In this document: one piece after another, positions 7,466 to 15,623 of the stretch | How the letters are laid out: every line of letters begins with the position of its first letter | Position numbering within the stretch: the first letter of the stretch is position 1 | Source: Haloferax elongans ATCC BAA-1513 | GTDB taxonomy: Archaea > Halobacteriota > Halobacteria > Halobacteriales > Haloferacaceae | Length of the DNA stretch: 64,000 nt | Assembly (NCBI RefSeq): GCF_000336755.1 | Contig: NZ_AOLK01000022.1 | Location: 1-64,000, forward strand | Reading direction: 5' to 3' | The notes under the pieces: model-generated | The model's database searches: none | The model's input: the letters and a program-made list of their open reading frames with translations, nothing else | What the model was told of the DNA's origin: nothing | Program-made: the position numbers and the translations under genes

Positions 7466-10159
7466 CTACCCGGTATTCTTCATCCCGGCAGCGATGCCTT
7501 TGACGGTGAGCCGCAGGGTTCGTTCTTCTTCGTCGGTTCGGTGGTTCTGTGCGAGCAGGTGCGTCTGCAAGAGGTTCAGCGGGTCGACGTAGGGGTTGCG
7601 ACGCCGAAGGCTGTCTTCGAGCCACTCCCGCTTCAGGAGGCTTTGGCGGCCGATGATATCGAGCATGAGTCCCTCTGCAGACTCGTATTCGGCTTGGAGA
7701 CGCGGGAAGAACGTCTCTCGAAGCTCTTCGTCGGCGAGGTCCGCGTAGTCCGACGCGATTTCGAGGTCGGTACGGGCGATAGCCATCGCGGCGTTGTCGA
7801 GCGTGCTTCGGAAGAACGGCCACTCGTCGTACATCTCACGGAGCGTGTCGAGGTCGCCGCCATCGTCGAGGTAGGCTTCGACACCTGCGGCCAGCGAGTA
7901 CCAACCGGGGAGGATACACCGCGACTGCGTCCACGAGAACACCCACGGGATGGCGCGGAGGTCTTCGACACTGCGTTCGTCCGACCGCGAGGCCGGGCGC
8001 GACCCGAGGTTGAGTTCCTCGATGACAGTGATTGGCGTCGCCTGCTCGAAGTAGGAGACGAAGCCCTCGGATTCGAGAAGGTCACGGTACTCTGCGCGGG
8101 CGGTCGCGGCCATCGTATCCATGGCGTCGACCCACTCTTCCGGCACGTGCTCTTCGGGTTGGCGAATCGCGTTCAGACGCGCCCGAATCTGCGCGTTGAG
8201 CATCTGTTCGAGGTTGCGCTCGGCGACGCGCGGGTTAGCGTACTTCTCGGCGATGGCTTCGCCCTGCTCGGTGAACTTGATTTGGCCGGTGATGGTCTCG
8301 TTCGGGAGCGCCAGCATGGCCTCGTTCATCGGGCCGCCACCGCGCGAGATAGACCCGCCGCGACCGTGGAACAACCGCATCGTCACGTCGAAGTCGTCGC
8401 AGATGTCGGCGAGGCGGCGCTGGTTCTTGTAGAGGTCCCAGTTGGCCGCGAGGAAGCCGTTTTCCTTGTTCGAGTCGGAGTAGCCCAGCATAATCTCCTG
8501 GACGTTGTTTCGGGCGGCCAGCGCCTTCTCGTAGGCCTCGTTTTCGAACAGCGTCCCCATGATACGGCGTGCGCCGTTCAGCGCCGACTCGGTTTCGAGG
8601 AGGGGAACCACGTCGAGACCGCAGTGGTCCGGAAGCGAGACGACACCCGCTTGGTCGGCGAGGAAGAGGACTTCGAGGACGTGCGACGGCTCTTCGGTCA
8701 TCGAGATACAGTAGGTGTCGATGGCGCTGACGCCGTACTCACGCTGCCACTCGCCAAGTTTCTGGAAGCGTCGGAGGACGCGCTGGGCCGTCTCGGACAC
8801 GTCGCCCGGTTCGTCGAGGTCGATGATAGGCTCTTCTTGGAGCATCGCGTCGGTGAGGAGCTCGACGCGCTCGTCTTCGGGGTGACCCTGATAGTCGATT
8901 CCCTCGTGAGCCAGTGCCTCGTGGACTGCCTCGGTGTGGTTCTCTTGGTGGTCGCGAAGGTCGAGGCTGGCGAGCGTGAAGCCGAACGTGTCGACCTGTC
9001 GCATCAGGGGTTCGACGTACACGTCCGCGACTTTCCCGGCACCGGTTCCGCGGAGGCTGGCGTCGATGACTGCGAGGTCGTCCATCAGTTCCTGCGGTTC
9101 GCGGTAGCCGTTGGGCCGAACGTCCTCGATACGGCGCAGGCGCTCGCGCATCAACTTCAGCTTCTGGCGGTACGGTTCGTCGGGGTACCGTTCGTCGACT
9201 TCGTCGGCGACGACCGGGAGCAGTTCGCGGTCGGCCTTCAGCGACCGCTCCAGTTCGGGACCGAGGTCGATTCGTGTGGCGTCCTGACTGAGCACACCAG
9301 AGAGTCGTTTCAGGGCGTCACTGTATTTCTCTAAGACGACGCTGCGCTGTCGTTCGAGCGTCTCTTCTGTCACTTCGGGCGTGACGAAGGGGTTGCCGTC
9401 GCGGTCCGACCCGGCCCACGACCGGAACTCGAAGAGCTTCGGCACGTCGAGGTCGGGATACTCGTCGTGGAACTCCTCTTCGAGCTCTTCGTACACTTCG
9501 CCGACCACGTCGAACAGGATGTTCTCCAGATACCACTGGACGTTCCGTGCCTCGTCGGTCGGCTCAGGGCGGCGATTGCGGACTTGCGAGGTCTGCCAGA
9601 GACTTGTTACTTCGGCGATGATGTGTCGCCACTCTTGGTCGTGCTCGAGGTCCGTGAGGCGGCGTTCGTCGATGCCTTCCAGTCGGTTGGCGATGGAGCG
9701 AAGCTTTGCTTTCACCGTCTTGCGACGTGCCTCGGTCGGGTGTGCCGTGAACGTCGGCTCGATGAGTACGTCTTCGAGCACGCGCCCGAGGAGGTCTTCG
9801 TCGACATCTTCGTCGCGGAGGGCGTCGAGTGTGTCTAAGATGCCGTCTTCGAGCGTTCCTTCCTGCGAGGCTTCTCTGATGACACGCACGCGCTCGCGCT
9901 CCTCTGCGAGGTTGATGAGTTCGAAGTAGGTCGTAAAGGCGCGGGCGACGACGCTTTCGGTCTCTGGGTCCAGGTCGGCGACGACGTCGTAGAGCGCTTC
10001 GCGGGAGCCCGTCTCGCCTTTTCGGTAGGCGATGGCGGACTGTCGAAGTTCTTCTACCGTCTCGAACGACGCCGTGGAGGTTTGGGCTTCCAGAACGTCC
10101 CCGAGCAGAGTCCCCAGCTCGCGAACGTCCTGTCTGACGTCTCTGGTGTGCAGTTGCAT
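7466..10159 (-). CDS. ppc: Phosphoenolpyruvate carboxylase
   Basis: An 897-residue PEP carboxylase that adds bicarbonate to PEP to make oxaloacetate, feeding the TCA cycle. The FTAHPTEA motif places catalytic His at residue 140; GYSDSNKENG and GRGGSISRGGGP are intact, and the C-terminus TVKGIAAGMKNTG matches the family's closing signature. The ATG at 10159 is chosen because a TATA-like TTTTACAA box lies 26 bases upstream and the 58 upstream codons are not conserved-looking. It is a single-gene unit, divergent from the Rieske gene. Confidence 0.97.
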   Translation of the reverse strand: MQLHTRDVRQDVRELGTLLGDVLEAQTSTASFETVEELRQSAIAYRKGETGSREALYDVVADLDPETESVVARAFTTYFELINLAEERERVRVIREASQEGTLEDGILDTLDALRDEDVDEDLLGRVLEDVLIEPTFTAHPTEARRKTVKAKLRSIANRLEGIDERRLTDLEHDQEWRHIIAEVTSLWQTSQVRNRRPEPTDEARNVQWYLENILFDVVGEVYEELEEEFHDEYPDLDVPKLFEFRSWAGSDRDGNPFVTPEVTEETLERQRSVVLEKYSDALKRLSGVLSQDATRIDLGPELERSLKADRELLPVVADEVDERYPDEPYRQKLKLMRERLRRIEDVRPNGYREPQELMDDLAVIDASLRGTGAGKVADVYVEPLMRQVDTFGFTLASLDLRDHQENHTEAVHEALAHEGIDYQGHPEDERVELLTDAMLQEEPIIDLDEPGDVSETAQRVLRRFQKLGEWQREYGVSAIDTYCISMTEEPSHVLEVLFLADQAGVVSLPDHCGLDVVPLLETESALNGARRIMGTLFENEAYEKALAARNNVQEIMLGYSDSNKENGFLAANWDLYKNQRRLADICDDFDVTMRLFHGRGGSISRGGGPMNEAMLALPNETITGQIKFTEQGEAIAEKYANPRVAERNLEQMLNAQIRARLNAIRQPEEHVPEEWVDAMDTMAATARAEYRDLLESEGFVSYFEQATPITVIEELNLGSRPASRSDERSVEDLRAIPWVFSWTQSRCILPGWYSLAAGVEAYLDDGGDLDTLREMYDEWPFFRSTLDNAAMAIARTDLEIASDYADLADEELRETFFPRLQAEYESAEGLMLDIIGRQSLLKREWLEDSLRRRNPYVDPLNLLQTHLLAQNHRTDEEERTLRLTVKGIAAGMKNTG

Positions 10160-10192
10160 CTCGTACTCAAATACGAGTACCACATTGTAAAA
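10160..10192 (-). promoter_or_regulatory. ppc promoter with overlapping inverted repeats
   Basis: On the minus strand TTTTACAA (10192-10185) sits 25 bases before the ppc ATG, the spacing expected for a leaderless haloarchaeal transcript. Between box and start lie two overlapping perfect inverted repeats: GTACTC-6-GAGTAC (10163-10180) and CTCGTA-6-TACGAG (10160-10177). A repressor bound there would cover the transcription start. The same TTTTACAA octamer stands at the same distance before icd. Confidence 0.55.
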
Positions 10193-10383
10193 GGGCAGGC
10201 GTAGCGCCGAAAAATTGCCCGAAATGCCCCTCCAAACAAACGTTAGTAAACGACTGGCAGATTCCATCAAAATCCGAGAATCGTAGTATTTAGTGGCCCA
10301 AAGTATTGAGGACGACGATTTCGTGCGTCTCACTCACACAGGGGATTCGTCACGCTTTTACTGGACGGGGCGAAGTTCCTGAT

Positions 10384-11226
10384 ATGAGCGATAGCGACAA
10401 GTACCCCGACGACTCGGGTCGCCGTCGGTTCGTCAAAGGCGTCGTTGGGGGAGCGGCGCTCGCGGGCGTGGGAACGACTGGTGCGGCCGCCATCAATTCC
10501 GCCACTACCTCCCCAGGTGCGGGTGGCGGTCCGACACAGGCGTACGCCATCGAGAACACCGCAGGGCCTGCCCCGCGCGGGATGCCCCAGATTCCTATCG
10601 AAATCGACAGCGATGGGTTCATCAAGGGTGTCTGGCCGGAAGTCAAGACGGTTACACAGAACGGTATCGACGTTAAAATCGCCGAGACTGACGACTACAA
10701 AGGGTCCGGCGTCACCTACTCCTCGGCGTGGTTCCAGTACTGCGGTGTGCAGTCCTACGGCGGTCTCGCACCGGACTACGAGTCTGACAACTACTTCCGC
10801 GCCGACTCCGGCGGGTACGATTGGCAACAAGACGCCTACAGCGCCGGCGACAAGCTGAACATCGAAGACTTCGGCGACTACAAGGAATGGGGCAACGGCA
10901 TCGGACGAGCCGGCCTCGGGAAGCCCGCCACCGGAACGTGGCGCTCGCAGGACGCCGAAGACACGATGCCGATTCAGATCCTCCGCTCTGAGCGCATCGA
11001 AGAGGCCGCCCAGGACAACGACTGGCTCGCCGCTTCGACGGACCAGGGTGTCATCGCGTGGCTCAACAAGTGTACGCACTTCTGCTGTGTCCCTGGCTAC
11101 AAGCAGGCTGCCGACGCCGCCAAGTTCAACGCAGAAGACGGCGTCTACTGTCAGTGCCACCAGTCCGTCTACGACCCGTTCTCTATCGTCCAGACCCTCT
11201 TTACCGCACTGCCGCGGCCCGACTAG
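10384..11226 (+). CDS. Rieske 2Fe-2S protein, Tat-exported
   Basis: A 280-residue protein with a twin-arginine signal (RRRFVKG at residues 13-19 and a hydrophobic helix to about 36). The Rieske boxes are C230-T-H232-F-C-C235 and C256-Q-C258-H259: cluster ligands C230, H232, C256 and H259, with C235-C258 as the stabilising disulfide. C234 replaces the usual Gly in box I. It would transfer electrons outside the membrane in a quinol-oxidising complex. No cytochrome b gene is adjacent, unlike typical petABC-type loci. Start chosen at the ATG just before the Tat signal. Confidence 0.9.
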   Translation: MSDSDKYPDDSGRRRFVKGVVGGAALAGVGTTGAAAINSATTSPGAGGGPTQAYAIENTAGPAPRGMPQIPIEIDSDGFIKGVWPEVKTVTQNGIDVKIAETDDYKGSGVTYSSAWFQYCGVQSYGGLAPDYESDNYFRADSGGYDWQQDAYSAGDKLNIEDFGDYKEWGNGIGRAGLGKPATGTWRSQDAEDTMPIQILRSERIEEAAQDNDWLAASTDQGVIAWLNKCTHFCCVPGYKQAADAAKFNAEDGVYCQCHQSVYDPFSIVQTLFTALPRPD

Positions 11227-11302
11227 TAAGGCCCCGAAATCAGCTCTCCGTTCTCTGTTTCGTCCCACGCTGGTTAGTAGCCTCGCGCCCAATGGGGTGT
11301 GT

Positions 11303-12868
11303 ATGGCCGACGCCCCTTCCTCCCCGGTCGCCCGCGAGCGGTTCGACGCGCTCGCAGGTCTCGCTTTCCCCCCGACGAACCGCGACTCACTCCCAGTTCG
11401 TGCACCGTACGACGACAGCGTCGTCGGCGACGTCCCCCTATCGACGCCCGACGACGTTCGAACTGCCGTCGAAGACGCCCGAGCGGCCGCAGACGAATGG
11501 GCGTCGTGGCCGGTCGAAGACCGCGTCGCCGTAATTCGCCGGTTCCACGACGCGCTGCTCGACCGCCGGGAGTCGATTCTCGACGTCATCCAGACCGAAA
11601 CTGGAAAGGCTCGCGTGGACGCGCTCGAAGAATTTCTCGACGCCGCGACCGCTGCACGGTATTACGGAAACCACGCCAAACAGGTGCTCACTCCCACCCG
11701 TCGCGGTGGTGCGATTCCGCTCTTGACCAAGACCGTCGAACACCATCATCCCGTCGGCGTCGTCGGCATCATCTCACCGTGGAACTATCCGCTGTCACTG
11801 TCCATCTCCGAGGCGATTCCCGCGTTGCTCGCTGGCAACGGCGTCGTCATCAAGCCAGACGAGGGAACACCGTTTACGCCGCTGTGGGGACTCGAACTCC
11901 TCCACGAGTGCGGCCTCCCAGAAGGTGTCCTGCAGGTCGTCACCGGTGAGGGACCGACACTCGGCGAACCGCTCGTCGAGGCGGTCGACCACGTCAGTTT
12001 CACCGGCAGCACCGAAGTCGGTCGCATCGTCGCCGAGGCGGCGGGACGCCACCTCACAGAGTGTTCGCTCGAACTCGGCGGGAAGAACGCGCTTCTCGTC
12101 CTCGACGACGCTGACGTCGAAAAGGCGGCTCGCGGCGCTGTCAGGGGCAGCTTCGCTAACGCCGGACAGCTCTGTATCTCTATCGAACGAATCTACGTCC
12201 ACGAGTCCGTCGCCGACGACTTCCGTGACGCCTTCCTCCGCAAGGCACGCGCACTCGCGCTCGACGCGGGCTACGACTACGACCACGACGTAGGGTCACT
12301 GCTCGACGGTGAGTTGCTCGCGAAAGTCGAAGCCCACGTCGAGGACGCTGTCGAGCAGGGTGCGACGGTTCTCACGGGGGGACGCGCCCGACCCAACCTC
12401 GGGCCGTACTTCTACGAGCCAACGGTCCTCACCGACGTGACGCCCGAGATGACGCTCGCCGACGAGGAGACGTTCGGCCCGGTCGTCTCACTCTACGAAG
12501 TCGAGAGCGTCTCGGAAGCCATCGAGCGAACGAACGACTCGGCGTACGGGTTGAACGCGAGCGTCTGGACGAAAAACGAAGACAGAGGCGAGCAAGTCGC
12601 GACGCGACTGGAAGCCGGGACCGTCAACGTCAACGACGCCTATCTCGCCGCGTGGGGCTCGTTCGACGCCCCGATGGGCGGGATGAAAAACTCTGGAATC
12701 GGTCGTCGTCACGGTCGGCGTGGCATGCGAAAGTACACGGAGTCACAGACAGTCGCGACCCAGCGAGTCGTGTCGTTCTCGCCACCCAAACGCGGGAAGC
12801 GACTCTGGGCTGAGGCCGCGACGGTCGGCGTTCGACTCTGGAAGCGCATCTCCGAGTTGGGGCCGTGA
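11303..12868 (+). CDS. Aldehyde dehydrogenase (succinate-semialdehyde type)
   Basis: A 521-residue NAD(P)-dependent aldehyde dehydrogenase. Visible features are N161 in ISPWNYP, K184 in IKPDE, FTGSTEVG at 233-240, general base E257 in ELGGKN and nucleophile C291 in NAGQLCIS. The nearest recognisable type is succinate-semialdehyde dehydrogenase (GabD), but haloarchaeal genomes carry many paralogues and the substrate is not certain. The next gene starts within its stop codon (GTGA overlap), so the two proteins probably act in one pathway. Confidence 0.9.
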   Translation: MADAPSSPVARERFDALAGLAFPPTNRDSLPVRAPYDDSVVGDVPLSTPDDVRTAVEDARAAADEWASWPVEDRVAVIRRFHDALLDRRESILDVIQTETGKARVDALEEFLDAATAARYYGNHAKQVLTPTRRGGAIPLLTKTVEHHHPVGVVGIISPWNYPLSLSISEAIPALLAGNGVVIKPDEGTPFTPLWGLELLHECGLPEGVLQVVTGEGPTLGEPLVEAVDHVSFTGSTEVGRIVAEAAGRHLTECSLELGGKNALLVLDDADVEKAARGAVRGSFANAGQLCISIERIYVHESVADDFRDAFLRKARALALDAGYDYDHDVGSLLDGELLAKVEAHVEDAVEQGATVLTGGRARPNLGPYFYEPTVLTDVTPEMTLADEETFGPVVSLYEVESVSEAIERTNDSAYGLNASVWTKNEDRGEQVATRLEAGTVNVNDAYLAAWGSFDAPMGGMKNSGIGRRHGRRGMRKYTESQTVATQRVVSFSPPKRGKRLWAEAATVGVRLWKRISELGP

Positions 12869-13938
12869 GCGTCTTCCTCACCGGCTTCCCGGGATTCCTC
12901 GGGAGCGCGCTGGTCGGCCGACTCAGCGACCGAACCGACGAACTCGTCTGTCTCGTGCAACCGCGGTACTACGACCGTGCTGTGTCGCGGGCGACGGACA
13001 TCTTCGGGTCGGACTGGCGCGAGTCCCTCACGCTCGTCGAAGGCGACATCACCGACCCGGAACTCGGCCTCGACGCCGAGACGTACTCGGCGCTCGAATC
13101 ACGGACCACGACGGTGTACCACCTCGCCGCCGTCTACGACCTCGGCGTCGAGGCCGAAGTCGGGCAAGCGGTCAACGTCGACGGAACGCGCCACGTCCTC
13201 GACTTCGCCGAGTCGGCCGGTGTCGACAGACTGCACTACGTCAGCACCTGTTACGTCAGCGGTCGGTACGACGGCGTCTTCACCGAGCCCGACCTCGACG
13301 TCGGACAGTCGTTCAACAACCACTACGAGGAGACGAAGTTCCGCGCGGAAGTGCTGGTCCGCGAGCGAATGGACGCGGTTCCCGCGACGGTGTACCGCCC
13401 GGCAATCGTCGTCGGCGACAGCAGGACCGGCGAGACCCAGAAGTACGACGGGCCATACTACCTCGTTCGCTGGCTCCTTCGACAACCGTCTATCGCGGTC
13501 GTCCCACGACTTGGCGACCCGGACGCGGCCGAGTTGAACGTCGTCCCGCGCGACTACGTCGTCGAGGCCATCGACTACCTCTCTCGACTCGACCGCGCCG
13601 AGAACACCACCTACCAGTTGTGCGACCCGAATCCACCGACGATTCGCCAGTTCGTGTCGGCGCTCCTCGACGCGGCGGACAGGAACGGTCTCGCACTTCC
13701 ACTCCCCCGTCGCGTTGCGCAGTCTGCACTCGAACGGTGGGACACACTCGAATCATTCGTCGGTATCGAACCGGAGACGCTCGCGTACTTTACGCACCCG
13801 ACGCAGTACGTCGGTGCGAACGCCCGGGCACACTTGGCGGGGTCCGGTATCGCCCCGCCAGCGTTCGAGTCCTACGCCGACCAACTGGTTCAGTTCGTCC
13901 GCGAGAACCCGAATCTTCGGTCTGACGCGATGACCTAA
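12865..13938 (+). CDS. NAD-dependent epimerase / acyl-thioester-reductase-like SDR
   Basis: A 357-residue extended short-chain dehydrogenase with N-terminal TGFPGFLG (residues 6-13, dinucleotide binding) and catalytic S127, Y154 and K158 (VSTCYVSG, HYEETKF). The LxGFPGFLG start and the YVSTCYV motif are closer to the Male-sterility/thioester-reductase branch than to sugar epimerases. The GTG start overlaps the aldehyde dehydrogenase stop by four bases. One reading is that this enzyme and the dehydrogenase interconvert an acyl group, aldehyde and acid; this is inference. Confidence 0.82.
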   Translation: MSVFLTGFPGFLGSALVGRLSDRTDELVCLVQPRYYDRAVSRATDIFGSDWRESLTLVEGDITDPELGLDAETYSALESRTTTVYHLAAVYDLGVEAEVGQAVNVDGTRHVLDFAESAGVDRLHYVSTCYVSGRYDGVFTEPDLDVGQSFNNHYEETKFRAEVLVRERMDAVPATVYRPAIVVGDSRTGETQKYDGPYYLVRWLLRQPSIAVVPRLGDPDAAELNVVPRDYVVEAIDYLSRLDRAENTTYQLCDPNPPTIRQFVSALLDAADRNGLALPLPRRVAQSALERWDTLESFVGIEPETLAYFTHPTQYVGANARAHLAGSGIAPPAFESYADQLVQFVRENPNLRSDAMT

Positions 13939-13947
13939 ACCTGGTGA

Positions 13948-14211
13948 CTAGCCCCCGCTGACCGGCGGGAAAAGGGCGAGTTCGTCGCCGACTTCGACTG
14001 CTGCGTCGAGCGCCGCAGGCTCGCCGTTTCGAAGGACGTTGATATGCTCGTAGAGCCCGCCGTCGTCGGCGAACACGCGGGGTTCGAGCGGCGGATGTCT
14101 CCCGACGAGCGCGTCGAGGGCGTCGCCGACGGTCGCGTGGCTTTCGACTTCGACTTCGACCGTTCGGGACCCGGCGACCTCCGCGAGGTCGGCGAATAAC
14201 TTCCACTCCAT
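13948..14211 (-). CDS. samp1: Ubiquitin-like small archaeal modifier protein 1 (SAMP1/MoaD family)
   Basis: An 87-residue beta-grasp protein, MEWKLFADLAEVAGSRTV to LALFPPVSGG, ending in the diglycine needed for activation by the E1-like UbaA. In Haloferax, SAMP1 is attached to lysines of target proteins and also serves as the sulfur carrier for molybdopterin synthase. The start at 14211 gives the length known for SAMP1; the nine upstream residues are not part of it. It follows two TrkA-C membrane proteins on the same strand by 23 bases, so all three may share a transcript. Confidence 0.94.
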   Translation of the reverse strand: MEWKLFADLAEVAGSRTVEVEVESHATVGDALDALVGRHPPLEPRVFADDGGLYEHINVLRNGEPAALDAAVEVGDELALFPPVSGG

Positions 14212-14234
14212 ACCCCCGTCTCCACGCTCGGGGC

Positions 14235-15623
14235 TCATGAGGGTTGCGCCGACGGGTCTGTGTCGTCTCCCGCCGCCGACTCGTCCGATGTGTCACCGGT
14301 ATCGTCGTCTCCCCCATCAGTTGCAGCCTCGTCGTCTCCCCCGTCCGTCTCCGTCCCCTCGGTTGCCTGTCGCTCCACCTGCCGCAAGAGTTCCGGTCTC
14401 CCCACGATGTACAGCATCTCGCCGGACGCGACCTCGCGGCCGCGGGCAGGGATAGCCTCGACCGGTCTGTTCGGGGTACGAATCGCGACGACGGTCGTCT
14501 CGACGTCGGCGACCGTTCCCCCATCGAGTGCCGAGTCCTCGCCGACTGTGACGACGGCCATCGTCTCGTCTGCGGTCCGAAGCAGTGACGCGAACTCGCG
14601 GTCGACGTGGGGGCTCGCCGGGAGCGTGACGAGATGGTACGAGTCGGCCCCAGAGAGCCGTTCGGCGTCGACCTCGTCGAGCGCGACTGTCGAAACACCG
14701 TCCGTAACGCCACGGAGTTCGCCGAACGCGACTCGATTCGGACCGTCGGACCCGGCGGTCTCCGATTCGGCCGCGGCAGACGGAGGTGCGGACGTCCCAG
14801 CGCCGTCGGTGGCGTTGTCCTGTTCTGTCACCGCTTCGTCGTCCGAATCGGGGACTGCCCACACTTGAACTGGGTCGCCAGCGGCCGCACCCGGACCGGG
14901 GTCACCACGGATTGCAACCGCGACGGTTCCGGGACCGAGTGTTGGCCCGAGTCCAGCGGCCCGACTGCCGAGCGCGAGGTACGAGACTGTCCCGTCGTCT
15001 GCGATTTCCACGTCGACGTGGCCGACGCCGTGGTCGTCTTTGATTCGGCTGACGAGTCGGTCACGAAGTTCGGGGACCGAGAGCCTACGCGGGAACAAGA
15101 GCGTCTTCTCGCGCAGTTGCGCTTTGACCGTCTCGGGGACGGGGTCGTACGCCTCGATATCGTCGATGTCTTCGGGGAGCGTGACGGTCGTCACGCGGCC
15201 GACCGTTCGAACCAGCCTGCTCACGTCGGCGTCAAGTTCCTTCGCTCCGGCGACGGCGAACACGTCCGTAGCGATTCTGTCGCCGACGATGCGGCCGACC
15301 GGGGAGACGAGTGCGCCACCGGCCAGCACACCGCCGTTGTACAGCACCGTCTCCGGTTCGAAGACGGCCGAGTTGGTGCCGGCGGCGAACTCACCGAACA
15401 GGCCGATAGTGTTGAGATACAGCGCGACAAGCGCCGCTCCGAAGAGCACTGCGAGCGACTGCGGGATGGCCTCGCGGGTGTACCAGCGATAGAGGATGGC
15501 GGCGACGCTGGAAGCGACGAACGCGCCCACGACGAGGCCGACGAATCGGAGGGCCGACCTCACGAGCGGGTCGCCAGCGGACGGGACAGCGACTTGTCCG
15601 AGTAGCACGAGTGGGTCGCTCAT
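14235..15623 (-). CDS. Membrane protein with TrkA-C (RCK_C) domain, copy 2
   Basis: A 462-residue protein with hydrophobic helices at about 24-48, 55-76 and 92-112, then cytosolic segments and a C-terminal TrkA-C-like domain (about 370-415) ending EMLYIVGRPELLRQVE. The last 45 residues are a low-complexity acidic Gly/Asp/Thr tail. RCK_C domains bind ligands (nucleotides or Ca) to gate K+ transport. It overlaps the upstream paralogue by four bases (ATGA). No ion-conducting pore is seen, so a regulatory role for the nearby channel is possible but unproven. Confidence 0.8.
   Translation of the reverse strand: MSDPLVLLGQVAVPSAGDPLVRSALRFVGLVVGAFVASSVAAILYRWYTREAIPQSLAVLFGAALVALYLNTIGLFGEFAAGTNSAVFEPETVLYNGGVLAGGALVSPVGRIVGDRIATDVFAVAGAKELDADVSRLVRTVGRVTTVTLPEDIDDIEAYDPVPETVKAQLREKTLLFPRRLSVPELRDRLVSRIKDDHGVGHVDVEIADDGTVSYLALGSRAAGLGPTLGPGTVAVAIRGDPGPGAAAGDPVQVWAVPDSDDEAVTEQDNATDGAGTSAPPSAAAESETAGSDGPNRVAFGELRGVTDGVSTVALDEVDAERLSGADSYHLVTLPASPHVDREFASLLRTADETMAVVTVGEDSALDGGTVADVETTVVAIRTPNRPVEAIPARGREVASGEMLYIVGRPELLRQVERQATEGTETDGGDDEAATDGGDDDTGDTSDESAAGDDTDPSAQPS

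Noticed and set aside
7367-9334. 655-residue plus-strand ORF opposite ppc
   Set aside because: It is the antisense reading of a fully conserved PEP carboxylase and has no recognisable domain.
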